From NCBI GenBank assembly GCA_937891825.1, contig CALAHN010000021.1:1-38734 (forward strand): DNA of 38,734 bases, in the 5' to 3' direction. Positions 1 through 7,907 of this stretch are shown here, piece by piece. Every line of letters begins with the position of its first letter. Position 1 is the stretch's first letter. The DNA comes from an uncultured Alphaproteobacteria bacterium. GTDB taxonomy: Bacteria; Pseudomonadota; Alphaproteobacteria; Bin95. A model generated the notes under the pieces. The model searched no databases, was not told where the DNA came from, and worked only from the letters and a program-made list of their open reading frames with translations. The position numbers and the translations under genes were made by a program.

Positions 1-285
1 GTACGAAATAAGCGACATAATGCTATTTGGCCGTGCAGTTGAGCCAATCGGATACGACAGACGACTGCCCACCCTATCCACCGAGATGCCCAAACGTTAT
101 CCTAGGGGATATCAAGGCTTCAAGTGATATTTGCACATCAATCAGGAAACGCTGCATTTGCTATTGACACAAAGCGGCTCAAGAAATCACGATTTTTTTC
201 AATAATTTATGTGCTTTTAGTAATGTAAATTCGCACGCCGAATTTGTGCGACTGAAGTTGCGCGAGCACTGAGGCGCACAAGAAC
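1..285. other. non-coding stretch at left edge
   Basis: No convincing gene is visible. The stretch is clearly more AT-rich than the rest of the window, with a T-rich run near 192-198. It contains an inverted repeat TCGCAC-N9-GTGCGA (231-236 and 246-251). It lies downstream of the leftward LolA-like gene, so it may hold its 3' end and the promoter of a gene beyond the window. No T-run follows the repeat, so a terminator is not supported. Confidence 0.5.
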
Positions 286-312
286 ATGGCCGGCACACCT
301 ATGCTCGCGCCG

Positions 313-909
313 CTAGCGATCGACCACGAACAGGTTCTCGTCGAGATCGACATCGAACGCCCGATTGCTCAGCACGGTCTTCGTGTAGCGGCCTTCGGGA
401 TCGATGAAGCCCCAGCCGTGCAGGGTCCAGATCGGCTTCGTTCGCTCGAAATGCAGGATGACCTTGCCCTGATCGGGGTTCGTGCGGTCGCCGACGGCGA
501 AATAGGCGTTGGCGCCCTTCACCGCGATCTCCAGCACCTCGGCGTCGCCCGAAAGGCTGGCGTCCTTGCCGAAGATCAATTTCAAAGGCGTGGACTGCGT
601 CCCGGCGTTCACGATCGTCCCGTCGCCGCCGATAAAATCGACGCGGCTGCCGTTCGCGACCAGAAGATGGCTCAAGGGGGGATCGAACTCCATCCGCAGG
701 CGGCCGCCGACCCGATCGACGAACAGCCGGCCGGTGTTGATCTGGGCGACGTTCTGGAATTTGAAGTCCGCGGTCATGATCCCGATCTCTCGCAACGCAG
801 CTTCCGCCTGCGGGATCAAGGTCGGATCGCCTGGCTTGAAAGCCTGGGCGCCCACGGGCGCAGACCAAAGGGCGAGCGCCGTGAGCGCAAGGCCGAACAA
901 TCGTTTCAT
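313..909 (-). CDS. LolA-like outer-membrane lipoprotein carrier family protein
   Basis: A 198-residue exported protein. The first ~22 residues form a Sec signal peptide (MKRLFGLALTALALWSAPVGAQA) with cleavage likely after AQA. The mature part resembles the LolA/LolB fold: a segment near residues 45-50 about an acquired 'ADF.FQN' strand, then G.L.VDR.GGRLRMEFDPP, the usual strand pattern around a bound acyl chain, and a later W.L.G.GF.DPEGRYT.T.L strand pair. LolA ferries lipoproteins through the periplasm to LolB. Many alphaproteobacteria carry divergent paralogues of unknown cargo, and this may be one, since it is not next to ftsK or xthA as LolA often is. The start is supported by CAGGAG 11 bases upstream. 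It diverges from the RidA gene. Confidence 0.7.
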   Translation of the reverse strand: MKRLFGLALTALALWSAPVGAQAFKPGDPTLIPQAEAALREIGIMTADFKFQNVAQINTGRLFVDRVGGRLRMEFDPPLSHLLVANGSRVDFIGGDGTIVNAGTQSTPLKLIFGKDASLSGDAEVLEIAVKGANAYFAVGDRTNPDQGKVILHFERTKPIWTLHGWGFIDPEGRYTKTVLSNRAFDVDLDENLFVVDR

Positions 910-1063
910 TGTCGCAGATGCTCCTGAAATTTTGCCCGCAATACAGCAGACGGGTTTGAAACTCCAGCCAATGGACGCTGCGCCCCGGCACTTGCGCCGC
1001 TTTATCGATCCATGGCCTGCTGTAGTCTGCTAACTAGTTTTTTCAGAAGCAGGAGCCAGTCCC

Positions 1064-1423
1064 ATGACCATTCAGAGATTCGAGATTACCGAAGGCCCCG
1101 GCCCCCGCATGAGCCGCTGCGTCGTCAACGGCGACATGGTCTATGTCTGCGGCCTGACGGCGAGCGACACCTCCCAGGATATCAGCGGCCAGACCCAGCA
1201 GATTCTGGACAAGATCGACGGCTATCTCGCCAAGGGCGGCACGAGCAAGTCGAAGCTGCTGACCGCGCAGCTCTGGATTACGGACATGGCGAACTTCAAG
1301 GCGATGAATCAGGTCTGGAACGCCTGGGTCGACCCGGCCAATCCGCCGGTCCGGGCTTGCGTCAGGGCTGACCTGGCGCGGCCGGAAATTCTGGTCGAAA
1401 TCATGGTCACGGCGACGAAATAA
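1064..1423 (+). CDS. RidA/YjgF/UK114-family protein
   Basis: A 119-residue cytosolic protein of the RidA (reactive intermediate deaminase) superfamily, full length for a trimeric single-domain member. Family hallmarks are the early R.S..VVNGD.VYVCGLTA strand pair, the central helix with Q..QIL..ID..L...G..KS.L, and the C-terminal segment PPVRACVRADLARPEILVEI. The Arg in VRACV aligns with the arginine that binds the substrate carboxylate in RidA proteins. Family members hydrolyse enamine/imine intermediates made by PLP enzymes, but many paralogues have other or unknown roles. This one has the short N-terminus and CGLTA loop typical of YjgH/Rid subgroups outside archetypal RidA, so deaminase activity is inferred only. 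AGGAG lies about 9 bases before the ATG. Confidence 0.85.
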   Translation: MTIQRFEITEGPGPRMSRCVVNGDMVYVCGLTASDTSQDISGQTQQILDKIDGYLAKGGTSKSKLLTAQLWITDMANFKAMNQVWNAWVDPANPPVRACVRADLARPEILVEIMVTATK

Positions 1424-1432
1424 GCGCTGCTC

Positions 1433-2968
1433 TCAACCGGTCTCCGTTTGCAGCAAGGCGCGGAGATCGGTCTTGAGAATCTTGCCGTAATTGTTTTTCG
1501 GCAGGCTCTCGACAAAGCGATAGCGCTTCGGGCGCTTGAAGCCGGCGATCAGCGCGCGGCAATGGGCGTCGAGCGCCGCCTGATCGACGCCGCTGCCGGT
1601 CCGCGCCACGACAAAGGCCAGCACGTTCTCGCCCCACTCCTCGTCCGGCTCGCCGATTACCGAAACCTCGGCGACGCCTGGATGGGTCAGCAGCGCTTCC
1701 TCGACCTCGCGCGGATAGATGTTTGTGCCGCCGGAGATGATCAGGTCCTTGGAGCGATCGCGCAGCGTCAGGTAGCCGTCCGCGTCCAGGAATCCCACGT
1801 CGCCGGTGTGCAGCCAGCCATTGCGCAGCGTCGCCGCCGTCGCTTCGGGATTGCCCCAGTAACCGGCCATCACGACATCGCTGCGGGCGCAGATTTCGCC
1901 CAACTCGCCGACGGCGACCGGTTCGTCGTTCGCATCGGCCACCATGACCTCGACATTGATGAACGGACGACCGGCGGACGCGATCCTCTCCTCGTATCGC
2001 GGATGATCCTTCGCCGCGATATCGCCGCGCGGCAGGCAGGTGATGGTCATCGGGCATTCGCCCTGACCGTAAATCTGCACAAACACGTCCCCAAAGGCCG
2101 CCTGGGCCGCCTTGCAATCCTCCACATACATCGGACCGCCGCCATAGACGATGGTTTTCCAGTTCGACGTATCGGCATGGGCGCGGGCCGGATGCTCGAC
2201 CAGGCGCTTGACCATGGTCGGGGCCGCAAACATCGACGCGCCCGGCAGGCTGGGGAGCATGTCGAACAATTCCGGCGGATCGAACTTGCCGCTTTCGGGC
2301 ACGACCTGCCGGGCAGCCGCGGCGACGAACGGCAACCCGTAGAGGCCGCCGCCATGGGACATCGGCGCGCCGTGCAGCCAATGGTCGCCTGCCGCGACCG
2401 GATTGACATCGGCCAGATAAGCGAGCGTGCAGCCCATCAGGTTGCGGTTGGTGAGGATCGCCCCCTTCGGCCGCCCGGTCGTTCCGGAGGTATAAAACAG
2501 CCACGCCGGATCGTCCTGGGCGCGGGCGACCATGGGCAAGGGCTCCGCGGCCAGCATCGCCTTGTAGTCGGCGCCCGACGCGAGGATCAGCCGCTCGCAA
2601 TCCGGCAGATCGTCCATGACGCCGGCGAGCGCGTCCGCCAGATCGTCGGTCGCGAAGCAGATGCGCGCGCCCGAATTCTCCAGGATGTAGGCAAACTCCT
2701 TCGGATGCAGCTTCGCGTTGATCGGCACCGCCGTCAGCCCGGCGATCCAGCAGCCGAACAAAATTTCCTCGAACGCGACGGTGTTGGTCATGGCGAACCC
2801 GGCCCGGTCGCCGGGGCGCAGGCCGGCGGTTTCGGTCAGCCAGCGGGCGATCGCGCCGGACCTGGCCGCGAACGCGCGGTAGGTCGCATGGGGCTTCAAT
2901 CCGGTCATCAGCGCGATGTTGTCCGGACGGGACAGGGCGGCGCGGGCGAGCAAGCTGGCGATATTCAT
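1433..2968 (-). CDS. AMP-dependent acyl-CoA synthetase/ligase
   Basis: A 511-residue member of the ANL (acyl-adenylate-forming) superfamily. It would activate a carboxylic acid with ATP to an acyl-AMP and then to the acyl-CoA. Visible core motifs are the phosphate loop YTSGTTGRPKGA, the adenine-binding motif YGQGECPMT, the hinge GDVGFLDADGYLTLRDRSKD, and the C-terminal catalytic lysine in LPKNNYGKILKTDLR. The start at the ATG reading MNIASLLARAAL is preceded by GGAAGG at good spacing. A longer upstream frame exists but is Arg/Pro-rich and lacks homology-like features. The acyl substrate cannot be read from sequence. The synthetase is convergent with the RidA gene, only 9 bases apart, and no acyl-CoA dehydrogenase or thiolase is adjacent. 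Confidence 0.93.
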   Translation of the reverse strand: MNIASLLARAALSRPDNIALMTGLKPHATYRAFAARSGAIARWLTETAGLRPGDRAGFAMTNTVAFEEILFGCWIAGLTAVPINAKLHPKEFAYILENSGARICFATDDLADALAGVMDDLPDCERLILASGADYKAMLAAEPLPMVARAQDDPAWLFYTSGTTGRPKGAILTNRNLMGCTLAYLADVNPVAAGDHWLHGAPMSHGGGLYGLPFVAAAARQVVPESGKFDPPELFDMLPSLPGASMFAAPTMVKRLVEHPARAHADTSNWKTIVYGGGPMYVEDCKAAQAAFGDVFVQIYGQGECPMTITCLPRGDIAAKDHPRYEERIASAGRPFINVEVMVADANDEPVAVGELGEICARSDVVMAGYWGNPEATAATLRNGWLHTGDVGFLDADGYLTLRDRSKDLIISGGTNIYPREVEEALLTHPGVAEVSVIGEPDEEWGENVLAFVVARTGSGVDQAALDAHCRALIAGFKRPKRYRFVESLPKNNYGKILKTDLRALLQTETG

Positions 2969-3045
2969 AGGCGAGACCTTCCGAAAGCAGAACCGGCGCT
3001 CCAAGCGCGGGTTCCAGCCAGTATGGCAGGCTCGGGCGGCGCGCG

Positions 3046-3798
3046 TCAGTAGGGTTGTCGCATCTCGCCCTGGCCGATCGCGGCGGCCGGGATGGCCAGT
3101 CCCTGGGTCTTGTCGCTCGCGATATGCAGGCCGAAGATCATGCTGGCGCCGTCCCGCCGCCCGACGACGGGACCGCCTGAAAACCCCGCCGCCAGGGGGC
3201 AGGAATGGGCGAAGCGATCGGGTCCGACCCGCGTCGCCCGGCAATTTACCGCCCAGGCCGCGCGATGGGCGCGCCTGGCGCCGAACCCGCCGACCGCATA
3301 CGCCGCCCCCCGCAGCGCCGGAACCGGCGCCAGCGTCGGCACGGCGCCCAGGAGCGGCCGGTCGAGAGTCAACAGCGCCCAGTCGCTCGCCTGTCCCGGC
3401 CCGCGATCGGCGCGGTATGCGGCCGCGATGCGATAGGCCGTCACCCGGATGTGCTGGACATAATCCCCGCGGTCATAGCCGAGGAGCACATGCAGGGATG
3501 TCGGCCGAATCCAGGCCCGTGGGCGTTCGAGCCAGAGGCAGTGCGCGGCGGTCGCGACCGTCGTCGCGTCGAGCGCGAAGCCGGAGCAATGGCCGCCGAC
3601 TTCCCGATTGACCCGCAGCACCAGATCGCCCGCGCCAAGCACGGACTCCTCCGTCGCGGCGGCGGCAGGGAGGGAAGCCAAGAAAAGGGGGGCGCAGAAA
3701 AGTACAATCCATGTTAAAACCAGTCCCAGGGGGCGGTGCTGGGCGGCGCGCGTCAGTTGGAAGGAAATGGCGCTTGCAATGGGACGATTGAACGGCAT
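3046..3798 (-). CDS. secreted trypsin-like serine protease
   Basis: A 250-residue chymotrypsin-fold (S1/V8-like) protease. Residues ~22-48 form a Sec signal peptide ending in AAAA. The catalytic triad is readable: His86 in TAAHC, Asp139 in ASDWALLTL, and Ser207 in AAGFSGGPV. The nucleophile motif is GFSGGP instead of the common G(D/N)SGGP. Cys71/Cys87 and Cys186/Cys200 could form disulphides. It would act in the periplasm or outside the cell, and its substrate is unknown. The only plausible start is the ATG at 3798, because no ATG, GTG or TTG lies between it and the signal peptide. That gives an unusually long n-region of ~21 residues and puts the start inside the divergent Crp/Fnr gene. The ribosome site is weak. 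Confidence 0.8.
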   Translation of the reverse strand: MPFNRPIASAISFQLTRAAQHRPLGLVLTWIVLFCAPLFLASLPAAAATEESVLGAGDLVLRVNREVGGHCSGFALDATTVATAAHCLWLERPRAWIRPTSLHVLLGYDRGDYVQHIRVTAYRIAAAYRADRGPGQASDWALLTLDRPLLGAVPTLAPVPALRGAAYAVGGFGARRAHRAAWAVNCRATRVGPDRFAHSCPLAAGFSGGPVVGRRDGASMIFGLHIASDKTQGLAIPAAAIGQGEMRQPY

Positions 3799-4474
3799 CA
3801 AATTGCTGGAGACCTTGAACGCCGAGGAGCGCAACGCGCTTGAAAGCCGCTGCCAATGGCGTCGGTTTGGCAAAGGCGACGAAATTCTTGCGCGGAATTC
3901 CGACAATCGCGATCTTTCGTTGATTGTCGAAGGTTCGGTCGACGTCATCAACTACTCCTTGTCCGGCCGCCCGGTCGCTTACGGATCGCTCGGGATGGGG
4001 GACTATTTCGGCGAATTGTCGGCGATCGACGGGGAGCCGCGCTCTGCCTCGGTCCTGTCGGCCGGGAATACCACTATCGCGACGCTGCCGGCCAGCGTCT
4101 TCCTGGAACTGATCGCGTCGCGGCCGGAAATTGCATCCAAGGTGCTGCGCCGGATGGCCTCGATCATTCGCATCTGCGACGAGCGCATCATGGACCTGGC
4201 GACGCTGGGGGCCATGCAGCGCGTCATCGTCGAACTATGCCGCGCGGCGAAGCCCGACCCGATCACCAAGGACTCCTGGCTGATCTACCCGGCGCCGCCG
4301 CAGCGCGAGTTCGCCGCCCGCGCGTCCACGACGCGCGAAACCGTCGCCCGGGTGTTCGCGCAATTGGCGGCAGGCGGATTGATCCGCCGCAAGGGCCGCA
4401 CGCTGTACCTTGCCGACAAGACCCAGCTTGAACGGATGGCCCAGCGGATCAGCGGTCCTTCGCCCGGACAATAA
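3779..4474 (+). CDS. Crp/Fnr-family transcriptional regulator
   Basis: A 231-residue regulator. An N-terminal cyclic-nucleotide-binding beta-roll (residues ~5-125) includes the phosphate-cassette-like FGELSAIDGEPRSASV, with the Glu and Arg that contact ligand in cAMP receptors. It is followed by a long dimerisation helix (~125-160) and a C-terminal winged helix with the recognition helix in FAARASTTRETVARVFAQL. No N-terminal cysteine cluster is seen, so it is not an oxygen-sensing Fnr. The RSA motif fits a nucleotide-binding Crp-like protein, although the ligand is unproven. Two ATGs compete, at 3767 and 3779. GGAAGG at 3759-3764 is too close to the first and about 14 bases from the second. 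The 5' end overlaps the divergent protease gene by ~20 bases, so either gene could be regulated through the other's start region. Confidence 0.9.
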   Translation: MGRLNGIKLLETLNAEERNALESRCQWRRFGKGDEILARNSDNRDLSLIVEGSVDVINYSLSGRPVAYGSLGMGDYFGELSAIDGEPRSASVLSAGNTTIATLPASVFLELIASRPEIASKVLRRMASIIRICDERIMDLATLGAMQRVIVELCRAAKPDPITKDSWLIYPAPPQREFAARASTTRETVARVFAQLAAGGLIRRKGRTLYLADKTQLERMAQRISGPSPGQ

Positions 4475-4547
4475 GCCGACCGCTTGCCGCCGCCCTGGCG
4501 GAGGCCCATCTGTGTGCGACGAACGCCTGAAAGCGGAGACCGCGACA

Positions 4548-5087
4548 ATGGGACGTTTGCCCAAAGCCCCGATTGCCCTCCTGAGCGCGCTTGGCGCGGC
4601 CGCCTGCGCTGGCGATCGCATTTCCCATGTGAGCTATGACAGCTACAGCCGGGCGGACCTGGCCTATGCCGCCAGCCGCGGCCCCGTGCCCGTCCGCGTG
4701 CTCGGCGCGCCGGCGGCGGGCATTGAACCCACGGCGCTGACCGATCGGGTGATCGAAGCGATGACCGGCGCGAATTTCGGCACGCCCGTCGCCTACACGC
4801 CCTATGCCGGGACGACGGCCTCCGGCTATGTCATGGCGCTGCGGTTCGGCGCACGCGGCGACGCCCGCGCGCTCTGCGCCGATACGCCGCCGCCCGGCGG
4901 CATTGGCCCCGATTATCTCGCGGCCTTCTGCAAGGACGGCCGGGCGCTTTCCTACCTTGAGGGCGCGGTCGGCGAAACGAACATTCAAAGCGCCCGGTTC
5001 CACAACGCCATCGCCGGCGCCGCGAGCCAATTGCTGCCGATCCGGAACCCGGAACGGGACGATTGCCGCGGCCGCCGCTGCGATTGA
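4548..5087 (+). CDS. small hypothetical lipoprotein
   Basis: A 179-residue predicted lipoprotein of unknown function. The first ~21 residues form a lipoprotein signal with lipobox LGAAAC (acylated Cys21), followed by AGD. An Asp two residues after the cysteine could favour inner-membrane retention under the E. coli +2 rule only if it were at +2; here Ala is at +2, so outer-membrane sorting is more likely. The mature part is Ala/Gly-rich and contains three cysteines in the middle and two more near the C-terminus (DDCRGRRCD). No known domain was recognised. GGAG about 9 bases upstream sets the start. It follows the Crp/Fnr gene on the same strand by 73 bases and may be co-transcribed. Confidence 0.75.
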   Translation: MGRLPKAPIALLSALGAAACAGDRISHVSYDSYSRADLAYAASRGPVPVRVLGAPAAGIEPTALTDRVIEAMTGANFGTPVAYTPYAGTTASGYVMALRFGARGDARALCADTPPPGGIGPDYLAAFCKDGRALSYLEGAVGETNIQSARFHNAIAGAASQLLPIRNPERDDCRGRRCD

Positions 5088-5279
5088 CCGCCAAGGCGGG
5101 GTTGAGCATAGATCGCCCAAACCAAGCTTGAGCAAGGGCGGAGACCTTGACATTTCGGGATTTTTACACTAACTCGCACCTATTAAAACAGCGTCCACTT
5201 GATGCCGGTCGATAAAACCGTTTTGCGGACGCGATAGCGCGCTAGCGCTCAAACCGCACAGAAAGTCCTGAATCTACAC

Positions 5280-6872
5280 ATGAATTTTGATGAATTTGGC
5301 CTGTCAGACGCAATCTTGCAGGCCATCCGCGAGTCGGGTTACGAAACGCCGACTCCAATCCAGGCTCAAGCCATTCCCGTCGCCCTCATGGGCCGGGACA
5401 TCCTGGGGTGCGCGCAGACCGGCACCGGCAAGACGGCCTCCTTCGTACTGCCGATGATCGAAGCGCTCTCCACCGGCCGCAGCCGGGCGCGGATGCCGCG
5501 CGCGCTGATCCTGGAGCCGACGCGCGAACTCGCCGCGCAGGTCGCCGAGAACTTCGAGAAATACGGCAAGCACCTCAAGCTCACCCATGCGCTGCTGATC
5601 GGCGGCGAGTTCATGACCGAGCAATTGAAGACGCTGGAACGCGGCGTCGATGTGCTGATCGCCACCCCCGGCCGCCTGATCGACATGTACGAACGCGGCA
5701 AGATCATGATGTCCGACGTCAAGATTTTCGTAATCGACGAATCCGACCGCATGCTGGACATGGGCTTCATTCCCGATGTCGAGAAGATTGCGAGCCGCCT
5801 GCCGTCCTTGCGTCAGACCATGCTGTTCTCCGCGACCATGCCGCCGGAAATCAAGCGGCTGGCCGATCAGTTCCTGATGAACCCGAAAACGATCAGCGTC
5901 GCGCCGCCGGCCTCTCCGGCGGAAACGGTCGAACAACGGAAGATCTTTTGCCAGGCTCGGGACAAGCGCACCGTGCTCCGCCAGTTGATGCGGGCCGAGG
6001 AGATCGTCAACGCGATCGTCTTCTGCAATCGCAAGCGGGACATCGACGTGCTGGTTAAGTCGCTGGTGACGTCCGGCTTCAATGCGGCGGCGCTGCATGG
6101 CGACATGGCGCAGTATCTGCGCACCGAAACGCTCGCCAAGTTCAAGAGCGGCGAAATCGACATCCTGATAGCCAGCGATGTTGCGGCGCGCGGGCTGGAT
6201 ATCGTGACCGTCGGCCATGTCTTCAATTTCGACGTGCCCTATCACCCGGACGATTACGTGCATCGGATTGGCCGCACGGGCCGCGCCGGCCGCTCGGGCA
6301 AGTCGTTCACGCTCGTGACCGATGACGACGCGAAATCGATCGCCGGCATCGAGCGCTTGATCAAGCGTGACATTCCGGAACTCAAGCTCTCTGACGTCGC
6401 TGGCGGCCGGTCCGCCGAAGACGCCGGGCCGACCGAGGCCGCCGAGGACGAGCGCCCAAGCCGTCCGCGTCGGGAACGGTCCGCACGCAGCGGCGAGCGC
6501 AGCGAACGGGGCGAACGCGGCAAGCGCCGGTCCAGCAAGACCGCCGAAGCGGTCGAGGCCCCTGAAGCCGCTGAAGCCGAAGCTGCGCCGGAGCCTGTCG
6601 AAGCCGAAGCTGCGGCCCCGGTCGAACCGCCGGCGCCCCCTGCCCCGGCCAAGCCGGCCAGAGCGGCTAAACCTGCCCGCGCCGCACGCCCAAGCCCGCG
6701 CCGCGAGCAAAGCGACCGCCAGGACAGCCGCGATGCTCCGGCCCGCGGCCGCCAGGGCTTCCGGACCGAGCATCCAGCCGACATTCCCGGCCCGCAGTCC
6801 TTCGGCGAGGACAACACCCCCGCCTTCCTGCTGCGCCCGACGCGCAAGGTCGCGGCCAGCCAGGCCAGCTAA
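5280..6872 (+). CDS. DEAD-box ATP-dependent RNA helicase (RhlE-like)
   Basis: A 530-residue RNA helicase with both RecA domains. Seen in order: an F..FGL Q-motif region with TPTPIQAQAIP, motif I AQTGTGKT (45-52), Ia PTREL, Ib TPGR, motif II DESD (153-156) in place of the canonical DEAD, motif III SAT, motif V ASDVAARGLDI and motif VI HRIGRTGRAG. Residues ~375-530 form a disordered Arg/Glu/Ala/Pro-rich tail (RSGERSERGERGKRR, then A/E/P runs), usual for RNA-chaperone type helicases that act in ribosome assembly or mRNA decay. ATP-dependent unwinding of short RNA duplexes is inferred from the family. A 192-base upstream gap with several inverted repeats may be a structured leader. The ribosome site is weak. 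Transcription ends at a strong terminator downstream. Confidence 0.95.
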   Translation: MNFDEFGLSDAILQAIRESGYETPTPIQAQAIPVALMGRDILGCAQTGTGKTASFVLPMIEALSTGRSRARMPRALILEPTRELAAQVAENFEKYGKHLKLTHALLIGGEFMTEQLKTLERGVDVLIATPGRLIDMYERGKIMMSDVKIFVIDESDRMLDMGFIPDVEKIASRLPSLRQTMLFSATMPPEIKRLADQFLMNPKTISVAPPASPAETVEQRKIFCQARDKRTVLRQLMRAEEIVNAIVFCNRKRDIDVLVKSLVTSGFNAAALHGDMAQYLRTETLAKFKSGEIDILIASDVAARGLDIVTVGHVFNFDVPYHPDDYVHRIGRTGRAGRSGKSFTLVTDDDAKSIAGIERLIKRDIPELKLSDVAGGRSAEDAGPTEAAEDERPSRPRRERSARSGERSERGERGKRRSSKTAEAVEAPEAAEAEAAPEPVEAEAAAPVEPPAPPAPAKPARAAKPARAARPSPRREQSDRQDSRDAPARGRQGFRTEHPADIPGPQSFGEDNTPAFLLRPTRKVAASQAS

Positions 6873-6922
6873 GCTGGCCGGCAGCCTGAGCACGGCCTGA
6901 ACGGATTGATCCAAAAGCCTTT

Positions 6923-6956
6923 ATCCGCCCCTTGGCGACCCCGCCAAGGGGCGGAT
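6923..6956. terminator. perfect bidirectional rho-independent terminator
   Basis: A 15-bp perfect stem (arms 6923-6937 and 6942-6956) with the 4-base loop ACCC. On the plus strand it is followed by GGTTTTA, and on the minus strand by AAAGGCTTTT. It sits between the stops of the convergent helicase (6872) and SDR (6961) genes, so it can end both transcripts. Confidence 0.9.
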
Positions 6957-6960
6957 GGTT

Positions 6961-7731
6961 TTAGCGCCCCGCGGTCAGTTTCTGTTTCAGGGACGCCATG
7001 CTCTTGATCCAGCGTTCCGGATCGGCGGCTTTCTTCGCCCAATAGGCGCCTGCCGTAGGGTGGGTGTAGATCATGAACCGATCGTCGGCGATGCCGGCCA
7101 TGATCTGGGCCGCCGCTTCGTCAGCGGACAAGACCCCGTCCCGCACCGTTCCGGAATCCGGCGTATCGGCCGTCATGGCCGTCGCGACCCGTAGCGGACA
7201 CACGACCGCTACGCTGACGCCCTTCGGCCCCCATTCGACCGCGAGCCATTCCGCCAGCCCGACCGCGCCATGTTTCGTCGCCGTATAAACGGCCGAGTTC
7301 ATCTGCATCAGAATGCCCGCGGCCGAAGCGACATTGACCAGCTTGCCGCCGCCGCGCGCCGCCATGCCGGGGGCGACCGCCCTGGCCGCGAACAGATGCG
7401 CCATCACATGGACGCCCCATTGCTGCGCCCAATGCCCGTTGTCGTCGTCCCGGGGCGGTTTCGGACTGATGCCGGCGTTCGAGACGAACAGATCGACCGG
7501 CCCATAGGCAGCTTCAGCTTTCGCCGCCAGCGCCTGGATGGCGGCTTCGTCAGATACGTCGGTCGGACAGGCCAGGCCGCCGATCTCTTTCGCCCTTGCC
7601 GCCAGCGGCTCCGGTTGCAGGTCCGCCATCGCGACGCCTTTGGCGCCGGCGGCCATCAAGGCCTTCGCCACGGCGAACCCGATGCCGCCGGCGGCCCCGG
7701 TTACGACTGCGACTTTCCCTGAAACGTCCAT
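6961..7731 (-). CDS. short-chain dehydrogenase/reductase (SDR)
   Basis: A 256-residue classical SDR oxidoreductase. The cofactor motif TGAAGGIG is near residue 14. The Asp of MADLQPE at the end of beta-2 favours NAD(H) over NADP(H). NAGI follows, and the active-site Ser and YTATK (Tyr/Lys) are spaced 13 residues apart in ASAAGIL...YTATK. The C-terminus has a helical tail (YWAKKAADPERWIKSM) found in a subgroup of uncharacterised SDRs. Substrate is unknown. GGGGGAG 9 bases upstream supports the ATG. It is divergent from the beta-hydroxyacid dehydrogenase/Rieske operon across 176 bases. A shared catabolic pathway is therefore plausible, for example dehydrogenation of a diol or hydroxy product. 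Confidence 0.9.
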   Translation of the reverse strand: MDVSGKVAVVTGAAGGIGFAVAKALMAAGAKGVAMADLQPEPLAARAKEIGGLACPTDVSDEAAIQALAAKAEAAYGPVDLFVSNAGISPKPPRDDDNGHWAQQWGVHVMAHLFAARAVAPGMAARGGGKLVNVASAAGILMQMNSAVYTATKHGAVGLAEWLAVEWGPKGVSVAVVCPLRVATAMTADTPDSGTVRDGVLSADEAAAQIMAGIADDRFMIYTHPTAGAYWAKKAADPERWIKSMASLKQKLTAGR

Positions 7732-7780
7732 CCCGATTGTCTCCCCCGCATTGAAATTCAGTTCCCCGAACTTTCGACTG

Positions 7781-7794
7781 TCCGGCGCGCCGGA
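7781..7794. promoter_or_regulatory. 14-bp perfect palindrome in divergent promoter region
   Basis: TCCGGCGCGCCGGA is a perfect 14-bp palindrome midway between the divergent SDR and beta-hydroxyacid dehydrogenase starts. It could be an operator for a dimeric regulator of the catabolic genes. In GC-rich DNA such palindromes also arise by chance, so the call is tentative. Confidence 0.3.
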
Positions 7795-7907
7795 ACAAGC
7801 CCCCCGCGCCGACCGGCCGGCGCCAAGCGGGCATGCGGCGACGGCTTGCAATGTCCGGCCCCCTCCCATCCAATGGTCCAAACGACAAGACATTGGGGGA
7901 ATGCAGG

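Noticed and set aside
231-251. Inverted repeat TCGCAC-N9-GTGCGA as a terminator of the LolA-like gene
   Set aside because: It is over 60 bases past the stop and no T-run follows on either strand; kept only as a noted repeat.
286-927. A long plus-strand frame opposite the LolA-like gene
   Set aside because: It lies antisense to a gene with a clear signal peptide, ribosome site and family-like sequence; high-GC DNA gives many such antisense frames.
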